The notes under the pieces are model-generated. The model was given only the letters and a program-made list of their open reading frames with translations. It had not been told where the DNA came from and searched no databases. The position numbers and the translations under genes were made by a program. From contig VJWM01000063.1 of the NCBI GenBank assembly GCA_010909165.1, positions 248,001 through 312,000 of the forward strand: 64,000 bases of DNA, written 5' to 3'. Origin of the DNA: Anthoceros angustus (taxonomy: Eukaryota; Streptophyta; Anthocerotopsida; Anthocerotales; Anthocerotaceae). Positions 56,836 through 64,000 of the stretch are shown here, in pieces; positions within the stretch are counted from its first letter, which is position 1; the number at the start of each line of letters is the position of its first letter.

Positions 56836-57152
56836 GCGTAAGGCGGCCTTGCATTGGGAGTTGTAGCCGCTCTCAACCCCTATGAAAGGAGGAGGTGGTG
56901 ATGCAGATCAATGATTTTGGGGATAATTGGAATGGGGGGAAACAGCCCCTGATTTGACAGTAGTACTAGATGCTGCTTTTTGTTCTGCGAAATGAGGGTT
57001 AAGCAAATGAGTTGCCATGTAGTGGTCAATAGTGATTTTGCTGTTTTCTTGGCGAGGTGGTAGCCACCCTTGACAATGAGCGGCTTTTGCATGACCTTGT
57101 TTTTTTAGGGGCCCTCACCTCCTTGCCAGGACGACGATGCCCAACCCCCTCC
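56836..57152. other. EAF1 3' flank
   Basis: It should hold the EAF1 3' untranslated region. No other gene is recognised. The tandem 3.2-kb unit starts about 300 bases after the EAF1 stop codon. Confidence 0.5.
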
Positions 57153-58069
57153 AGGGACTAATACATCCAGTAGAAGTGGATCACCTTGTCTAATACATCT
57201 AGTAGCAGTAACACGGCTGGCTGGAAAGTTGTGGTCACAGCCAACAAAAAAGGACCAAAGTGATGTCCCTGATCAATAGAAGAAAATTTCCATTCATGTC
57301 AACTAAGGATTGCTGAGTTGAAGTGTCCGAATAATCAATGTTGAGAGTATTGTACATCAGGTATTGCAGGGAGTGGGAAAAGTGTGATTTATCTCTTGAG
57401 GTAAACAAGAGAGTTGCTTACATGTGGCCCTTTCCCTCTCCACAGCTATGTAGATAGAGATGCGATGAGACTTGTAGTATCGTAACTTCCAGCTTGGAAT
57501 AGGAGGTGTGAGAGTACATGATATTTGAGTTAAGCTAAGCTATGGAATGACCTGCGCGCCCATTCTCGACTTATTGGGTGTTTGTGTTGGGATTGAGATC
57601 ACGAGGTGTTTGTGTCTGGGTATGTGTTTTTGTTTGTGTTGGGGGTGAGGTTTGGTCGTTACCAGCATGCGCTTTCCGAAACTCCATGACGTGTTCGAGT
57701 CGGGGTTTGTTTGGTGTTATACGACATGTGCTTTTGACTTGACATCCTTCGTGCACGTGGCCACCCACCAGGGCTGTCATTTTGAAGCGGTCTTTTTGCC
57801 GGTCCCGGTCCCAATACACATGAAACGAAACCGGGGACCGGTGATCCCCAGAAATTGCCGGTCCCGACCTCGGAACATTACAAGGAAATTAGGGATCATG
57901 GTTTTACTTTAGGACATACCCATGTTCTTGTCATCGTATGCTGATTTAAATTTATTAAAACATATTTATCATTAATAAACGTGGAGACTTTATAAACATG
58001 CAGAGATGGGAAGTCTCATCTAGAGGACCTTAGGCCAAGAGGGACTAGGCCCGCGAATGTCTATAACCT

Positions 58070-58460
58070 TTTAGAGGACCTTAGGCCAAGAGGGACTAGG
58101 CCCCCGAATACCTACTCTAAAGCTACCTACTGCTCCCAATATGTCATAGTCTGGAATAGGGAAGGGCCCACTAACCACTGGAGCTGAAGATGCTGCATTC
58201 TCCGCATTCAAAGTTGTCCTGAAAATTGCTTTTGTCCAAAGCAATGGATACTTGTTGCCAGAAGAAAGCCACCGCACAGGAAACAGGGAGACCTACCCCG
58301 TTCTTGCGGATGTGGTATGCTTTAGCACAAGCCTTGATAAACCTGAGAAGTCCTTGCCTAGAGCCCCGTGAGTCTCAATAACAAGGGGGATGAAAGCATG
58401 ACCTTCTTGCTTGGGGTTGTGGACAAGGGACGAATGCTTTGACCTCCCTTCTAGTCAGTT
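58070..58460 (-). pseudogene. LINE-type C-terminal remnant
   Basis: Minus-strand reads give HAFIPLVIETHGALG-like sequence near 58400 and WTKAIFRTTLNAENAASSAP near 58230-58180, then PFPIPDYDILGAVGSF. These align in order with the remnant at 29160-29800 (HFYPLAIETHGAMGRDFSKF; YRTAISVGEAASSA; PFLILYEILRTVGSF). The frame is broken. Confidence 0.5.
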
Positions 58461-59032
58461 TATAGGAGTTTTCTGTTTTTTTTGTGAGGATTTGTGTGTT
58501 AAAATAAAGAATAAGCGTGGATAATGAGGCCTATCTGGCCAACTACGCTGCGGGATGGCAACTTCACTTTAAGCAAGATCCGGAGGAGGTCCTATGGAGA
58601 CGAGAAAGGTAAGTTCGAAGGAGTAGGTCGTAATTACGGAAGGTCGACATGTGGATGGTGGCATAGGGCCAGTCTGACATGCAGGAGGCCAGGGACATAG
58701 ACTTGCCAAAAGCCATGATAGGCAAGTAGCGTGGTAGTCACGACCCGAGGGCAGGCGCCCAAGAAGGTGGAGGGCATGAAAGTGCGGTACAAGATGAGGC
58801 GATCCGGGCCACGAAAAGACATCTTCCGCTGATGATTACGCCCCAGTGCCTAGGAGAAGAAGGAGACCCCGGACTTAGTGCCTTGGCAGTTCTCTCAATC
58901 TCGCGCTTTGTCCACGGCTCTGGCGTTTGCTCTCCAGTCAGGCAGCTCCGACTTCGAGGGCTCGGGCCTTCTCAAACAAGGTCTCCTTAGGACTAGTGAC
59001 ACACTCCACTTCAAGAAGATGGGCAAAAATTG

Positions 59033-59905
59033 TCAGCAAAATTTACGGACGCGCGCGTCCACCCTTCCTCTCTTCGTTGAACCTCGCCTGGCTCCCCCGG
59101 CCTTTCTCTTCCTGCTTGTGGCAACCTCTTTTTGCTCTTCTGAACTGCCCGTCGCCACGGACTCCCAACTGTCAGATCCTTCCTCTATCTCCTCCTTGGG
59201 CTCTTCGGCCTTCCACTTCACCTCCCTAACTGGCTTCCACATGTGGAGAGAGGCCACAATTTCTACCTCATGCATACAGTTAGAGTGTGCATACAGGTGA
59301 ACCACGAATGGCGAAATTAGAGAGGGACGAGAGGAAGAGGAGGTCAGATTCAACCTCTCCTCACACAGCTTGTCAAAAAGAATCCGGCCCCAATCAATTC
59401 TTGTGCCCTTGACAACTTCATGGAGAAAAAGCAGCAAATGGTCAGACAAATAATCTTGCTTCTTGTGCTGTAGGAAGCAAAGAAGCCATCTGGCCAGTCC
59501 CATCAGCTGTGCGGATACCAATTCTCGGGTCAACCAGCCATTGGGTTCCCGAATTACGCCCGACTTGACCAGAGCCGCTGCTGCCGTTGTTGTGCTCCTC
59601 TTCCGAGAGGGTTCAATCACCAATCCACCCGCTTCCTCCTCGCTGCACCCATACACTTTCCTGACCAATTCGATGTCCCAATCCTGAGGCTTCGCTCTAA
59701 TTCCTTCGCCGATTGCTTGTCCTTCTTGGCGAGCACACCCATCACCCCAGCTCGGGATGGAAACGTTGATTTTGATGGTTTTTAGGAAACGGGTGCTGAA
59801 AATACCACGCAGAGCACACCCAAAATCATTCCCCTTCATCAAAACTTGAATTTTATTGGCAATATTTCCACACCTCAATGTATCATGGTTAAACAAAAGA
59901 GCCAT
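59033..59905 (-). CDS. Plant transposon-type protein (Gag-like / Transposase_32-like family)
   Basis: This intact frame of 290 residues has an N-terminal part with IWRC-poor, mixed helices, a PQDWDIELVRKVYG segment, then LVSAQLMGLARWLLCFLQHK and YLSDHLLLFLHEVVKGTRID. WGRILFDKLCEE and ISPFVVHLYAHSNCMHEVE follow. The C-terminal 70 residues are acidic then basic (EEPKEEIEEGSDSWES; SRKRKAGGARRGSTKRGRVD), a likely nuclear-localisation patch. The combination of L-L-x-F-L-(x)n-D-W-G-R-I-(I/L)-F-x-x-(I/L) and a (T/S)-P-(Y/F) motif is what I associate with plant 'putative plant transposon protein' domains. The assignment is by motif memory. It lies in a tandem repeat whose other copy is broken, so it is a mobile-element gene, probably not host. 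Confidence 0.5.
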   Translation of the reverse strand: MALLFNHDTLRCGNIANKIQVLMKGNDFGCALRGIFSTRFLKTIKINVSIPSWGDGCARQEGQAIGEGIRAKPQDWDIELVRKVYGCSEEEAGGLVIEPSRKRSTTTAAAALVKSGVIREPNGWLTRELVSAQLMGLARWLLCFLQHKKQDYLSDHLLLFLHEVVKGTRIDWGRILFDKLCEERLNLTSSSSRPSLISPFVVHLYAHSNCMHEVEIVASLHMWKPVREVKWKAEEPKEEIEEGSDSWESVATGSSEEQKEVATSRKRKAGGARRGSTKRGRVDARVRKFC

Positions 59906-60352
59906 TTGAGGAGAAAAAGTAGGGATCCTTATAAATTTGTGTCTTGCAAGCTAGTTTATTTATTTAGGCTTTATTTCAATCTGTGTCACTTTTTGGGAGA
60001 CCTTACGACAAAAGCTACTTGTACAGGAGAGGCCTATGAAAAAGCGTAGACCATCATGTAACACAATCGGAGAGAATGCATCACTAGCAGGCTCACAGTT
60101 TCAGGCCCTTCCTCGTATCCATGTAAAAAACATGGAATAATATTATTCAAATATACCTCCCCAAGGTACATAGTACCAGCTGTTATATACATTTCTCACT
60201 AATAAATTATTGGAAAACAGATATGGTGTAGTTCACATATAACCGCCCCTTCAGTCCATGCCATGTGACCTTGACCGTTGGTCACAGCCACCGGCTATCT
60301 GGTGACGAAGAAAACATTCACGCATCAGGTGTTCCTCAAACTCAAACCCCTC

Positions 60353-63300
60353 AGGGACTAATACATCCAGTAGAAGTGGATCACCTTGTCTAATACATCT
60401 AGTAGCAGTAACACGGCTGGCTGGAAAGTTGTGGTCACAGCCAACAAAAAGGACCAAAGTGATGTCCCTGATCAATAGAAGAAAATTTCCATTCATGTCA
60501 ACTAAGGATTGCTGAGTTGAAGTGTCCGAATAATCAATGTTGAGAGTATTGTACATCAGGTATTGCAGGGAGTGGGAAAAGTGTGATTTATCTCTTGAGG
60601 TAAACAAGAGAGTTGCTTACATGTGGCCCTTTCCTCTCCACAGCTATGTAGATAGAGATGCGATGAGACTTGTAGTATCGTAACTTCCAGCTTGGAATAG
60701 GAGGTGTGAGTACATGATATTTGAGTTAAGCTAAGCTATGGAATGACCTGCGCCCATTCTCGACTTATTGGGTGTTTGTGTTGGGATTGAGATCACGAGG
60801 TGTTTGTGTCTGGGTATGTGTTTTGTTTGTGTTGGGGGTGAGGTTTGGTCGTTACCAGCATGCGCTCGAAACTCCATGACGTGTTCGAGTCGGGGTTTGT
60901 TTGGTGTTATACGACATGTGCTTTTGACTTGACATCCTTCGTGCACGTGGCCACCCACCAGGGCTGTCATTTTGAAGCGGTCTTTTTGCCGGTCCCGGTC
61001 CCAATACACATGAAACGAAACCGGGGACCGGTGATCCCCAGAAATTGCCGGTCCCGACCTCGGAACATTACAAGGAAATTAGGGATCAGCGGTTTTACTT
61101 TAGGACATACCCATGTTCTTGTCATCGTATGCTGATTTAAATTTATTAAAACATATTTATCATTAATAAACGTGGAGACTTTATAAACATGCAGAGATGG
61201 GAAGTCTCATCTAGAGGACCTTAGGCCAAGAGGGACTAGGCCCTGAATGTCTATAACCTTTAGAGGACCTTAGGCCAAGAGGGACTAGGCCCCAGAATAC
61301 CTACTCTAAAGCTACCTCGCTCCCAATATGTCATAGTCTGGAATAGGGAAGGGCCCACTAACCACTGGAGTCAAGATCTGCATTCTCCGCATTCAAAGTT
61401 GTCCTGAAATTGCTTTGTCCAAAGCAATGGATACTTGTTGCCGGAAGAAAGCCCTTGACAGAAAGCAGGGAGACCTACCCGTTCTTGCGGATGTGGTATG
61501 CTTTAGCACAAGCCTTGATAAAGTCCTTGCCTAGAGCCCGTGAGTCTCAATAACAAGGGGATGAAAGCATGACCTTCTTGCTTGGGGTTGTGGACAAGGG
61601 TGAATGCTTTGACCTCCCTTCTAGTCGGTTTATAGGAGTTTTCTTTGTGAGGATTTGTGTGTTAAAATAAAGAATAAGCGTGGATAATGAGGCCTATCTC
61701 GCCAACTACGCTGGGATGGCAACTTCACTTTAAGCAAGATCCTGAGGAGGTCCTATGGACGAGAAAGGTAAGTTCGAAGGAGTAGGTCGAATTACGGAAG
61801 GTCGACATGTGGATGGTGGCATAGGGCCGATCGACATGCAGGAGGCAGTGCCAAAAGCCATGATAGGCAAGTAGCGTGGTAGTCACGACCCGAGGGCAGG
61901 CGCCCAAGAAGGTGGAGGGCATGAAAGTGCGGTACAAGATGCAGGGGGGGCGGCAGTTACTGGCCACGAAAAGACATCTTCCCGCGCGATGATTACGCCC
62001 GCCGCGCTGCAGCTAGGAGAAGAAGGAGACCCCCAGACTTAGTGCCTTGGCAGTTCTCTCAATCTCTCGCGCTTTGTCCCCTGGCTCTCTGGCGTTTGCT
62101 CTCCCAGCGTCGAACGCTCCGACTTCGAGGGCTCGGGCCTTCTCAAACAAGGTCTCCTTAGGACTAGTGACACACTCCACTTCAAGAAGATGGGCAAAAA
62201 TTGTCAGCAAAATTTACGGACGCGCGCGTCCACCCTTCCTCTCTTCGTTGAACCTCGCCTGGCTCCCCCGGCCTTTCTCTTCCTGCTTGTGGCAACCTCT
62301 TTGCTCTTTTCGTCGCCACGGACTCCCAAGCTATCGGATCCTTCCTCTATCTCCTCCTTGGGCTCTTGACCTTCACTTCCTCCCTAAGCGGCTTCCACAT
62401 GTGGAGAGGCCACAATTTCTACCTCATGCATACAGTTAGGTGTGCAGAACCACGAATGGCGAAATTAGAGAGGGACGAGAGGAAGAGGAGGTCGATTCAA
62501 CCTCTCCTCACACTTGTCAAAAGAATCCGCCCCAATCAATTCTTGTGCCCTTGACAACTTCATGGAGAAAAAGCAAGAAATGGTCGGACAAATAATCTTG
62601 CTTCCTTGTAAGCAAAGAAGCCATCCCGATCCCATCAGGTGTCAGGATACCAATTCTCACTCAATAACATTGGGTTCCCAATTCTGACTTGACCCGAAGC
62701 CGTTGTTGTGCTCCTCTTCCGAGAGGGTTCAATCACCAATCCACCCGCTTCCTCCTCGCTGCACCCATACACTTTCCTGACCAATTCGATGTCCCAATCC
62801 TGAGGCTTCGCTCTAATTCCTTCGCCCGATTGCTTGTCCTTCAGCTGGCGAGCACACTCCTACATCAGTCCCAGGCTCAGGATGGAAACGTTGATTTTGA
62901 TGGTTTTTAGGAAACGGGTGCTGAAAATACCACGCAGAGCACACCCAAAATCATTCCCCTTCATCAAAACTTGAATTTTATTGGCAATATTTCCACACCT
63001 CAATGTATCATGGTTAAACAAAAGAGCCATTTGAGGAGAAAAAGTAGGGATCCTTATAAATTTGTGTCTTGCAAGCTAGTTTATTTATTTAGGCTTTATT
63101 TCAATCTGTGTCACTTTTTGGGAGACCTTACGACAAAAGCTACTTGTCTGAGAGGCCTATGAAAAGCGAGACCATCATGTAACCACATCGGAGAGAATGC
63201 ATCACTAGCAGGCTCACAGTTTCAGGCCCTTCCTCGTATCCATGTAAAAAACATGGAATAATATTATTCAAATATACCTCCCCAAGGTACATAGTACCAG

Positions 63301-63467
63301 GTGTTATATACATTTCTCACTAATAAATTATTGGAAAGCAGAATGGTGTAGTTCACATATAACCGCCTTCACCCATGCCATGTGACCTTGACCGTTGGTC
63401 ACAGCCACCGGCTATCTGGTGACGAAGAAAACATTCACGCATCAGGTGTTCCTCAAACTCAAACCCC
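60353..63467 (-). mobile_element. 3.2-kb element, tandem copy 2
   Basis: Direct repeat of 57153-60352, about 85 bases shorter owing to scattered deletions. Its right end (CCTCAAACTCAAACCCC) is followed by unrelated sequence. The matching transposon-type ORF (about 63040-61990) is broken by several frameshifts, for example near 62300 and 62640. Confidence 0.7.
61990..63040 (-). pseudogene. Transposon-type protein, broken copy
   Basis: Counterpart of 59033-59905 in the second tandem copy. Segments such as FSTRFLKTIKINVSIP and QDWDIELVRKVYG are still readable, but the frame is lost at several small indels. Nothing suggests expression. Confidence 0.6.
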
Positions 63468-64000
63468 CGTTTCCGCTACAGACTTCGCGATAGACCATGG
63501 CTTCCACACCGTCGGTTAAAAGTTGACATATCTACAAGCATTTGAATGCCGTCCCCCATTCGCTTAACTGTAGAGTTCTTATGTCATTGCTATCCAACTC
63601 ACCCTACTCCGGTTGTTAGACTATTAGTGGACTGAAGAGTATTTGTATGCAATTTAGACATGCATAGATACTTAGAGGTTTTAATAATCACGATCTAATC
63701 AAACGGGGTGCGTTAACCTTGATTAAGGGTTTTTGACCTAGCCACTAACCGCCTGTAGTGCATGCCTGGACACACTCGATCCGGACGGAGCTACCAACCA
63801 GCAAGTCCATCGGAGCGAATTCAAAGTCCTGACCAAGAGAGAGAAGTACGAACACCTCGATTTCGGTACCAGCGAAGGACGCGGAGGAACCCAGCGACCC
63901 AATCAATAATCTTTGAAGGATCTGTGAGTGGCAACACACAAGACACGTTAGTGCCGGACAACTCAAGCGACGAGGAGGACTTGTCTCTTGGAGTCGCCAA
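63468..64000. other. Unique sequence at window end
   Basis: No gene is assigned. Open frames on both strands from about 63720 (plus side reading through SERIQSPDQERS-like text; minus-side frame 63966-63745) lack recognisable motifs. It may be the edge of another element. Confidence 0.4.

Larger units (their letters stand above)
57153..60352 (-). mobile_element. 3.2-kb element, tandem copy 1
   Basis: The unit from GGGACTAATACATCCAGTAG to CCTCAAACTCAAACCCCTCA is followed directly by a second copy. In order it contains a GC hairpin (GCCGGTCCC with GGGGACCGG, about 57797-57842), a 35-bp direct repeat (GAGGACCTTAGGCCAAGAGG at 58022 and 58073), a LINE-like remnant on the minus strand (58070-58460), and a minus-strand transposon-type ORF (59033-59905). 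The mixture suggests nested elements duplicated as a block. Confidence 0.7.

Noticed and set aside
1-64000. tRNA, rRNA or other structured RNA genes
   Set aside because: No A-box/B-box pair with a foldable cloverleaf and no rRNA-like block was recognised by eye; a covariance-model scan would be needed to exclude them.

Overview
The window is eukaryotic nuclear DNA from a land plant. It holds a many-exon chloroplast-type polyribonucleotide nucleotidyltransferase (PNPase) gene, a PLS-class pentatricopeptide-repeat (PPR) gene of the organellar RNA-editing type, and a plant-style EAF1 gene (NuA4 chromatin complex; HSA and SANT/Myb domains). Introns have GT-AG borders throughout. The PPR style and the mobile-element protein families suggest a seed-free plant such as a fern or lycophyte. 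That is an inference only; no species is claimed.

Layout. (1) 1-7,550: GC-rich, decayed retroelement-like DNA with two internal tandem duplications; coding remnants read on the minus strand. (2) 7,600-11,950: a minus-strand multi-exon gene of unknown function with a possible ParB-like block and a possible amino-methyltransferase-like block, interrupted by a GC-rich island. (3) 12,000-18,450: a nest of tandemly duplicated transposon units with a zinc-binding transposon-type protein, long terminal inverted repeats, a 29-bp perfect hairpin and short GC-rich repeats. (4) 18,600-24,516: the PNPase gene on the minus strand, 24 exons, about 1,124 residues, with an unusual repetitive charged C-terminal tail. 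(5) 24,600-28,860: two uncharacterised gene fragments lying head to head. (6) 29,040-34,140: two direct copies of a 2.5-kb element carrying a 31-bp satellite and LINE-like remnants. (7) 34,140-43,400: a scrambled cluster of PPR fragments around one open PPR frame of 859 codons. (8) 43,420-56,835: a partial 5' duplicate of EAF1, then the EAF1 gene. (9) 57,150-63,467: two tandem 3.2-kb copies of an element with a plant transposon-type protein.

Three genes probably act in ordinary nuclear/organellar biology: PNPase (chloroplast RNA decay and 3'-end processing), PPR (organellar RNA binding) and EAF1 (histone acetyltransferase scaffold). They are not an operon, and their adjacency is probably incidental.

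The dominant signal is structural. Almost every kilobase-scale repeat is present as two adjacent direct copies. The copies differ mainly by short indels and small clustered changes, often beside CAG/CTG/CCGG motifs. Several breakpoints show 5-10 bp of microhomology. Either the locus has been rearranged by template switching, or the assembly contains uncollapsed duplicate haplotypes with long-read errors at methylated and homopolymer sites. The sequence alone cannot decide, and this uncertainty affects gene models, above all the EAF1 5' end.
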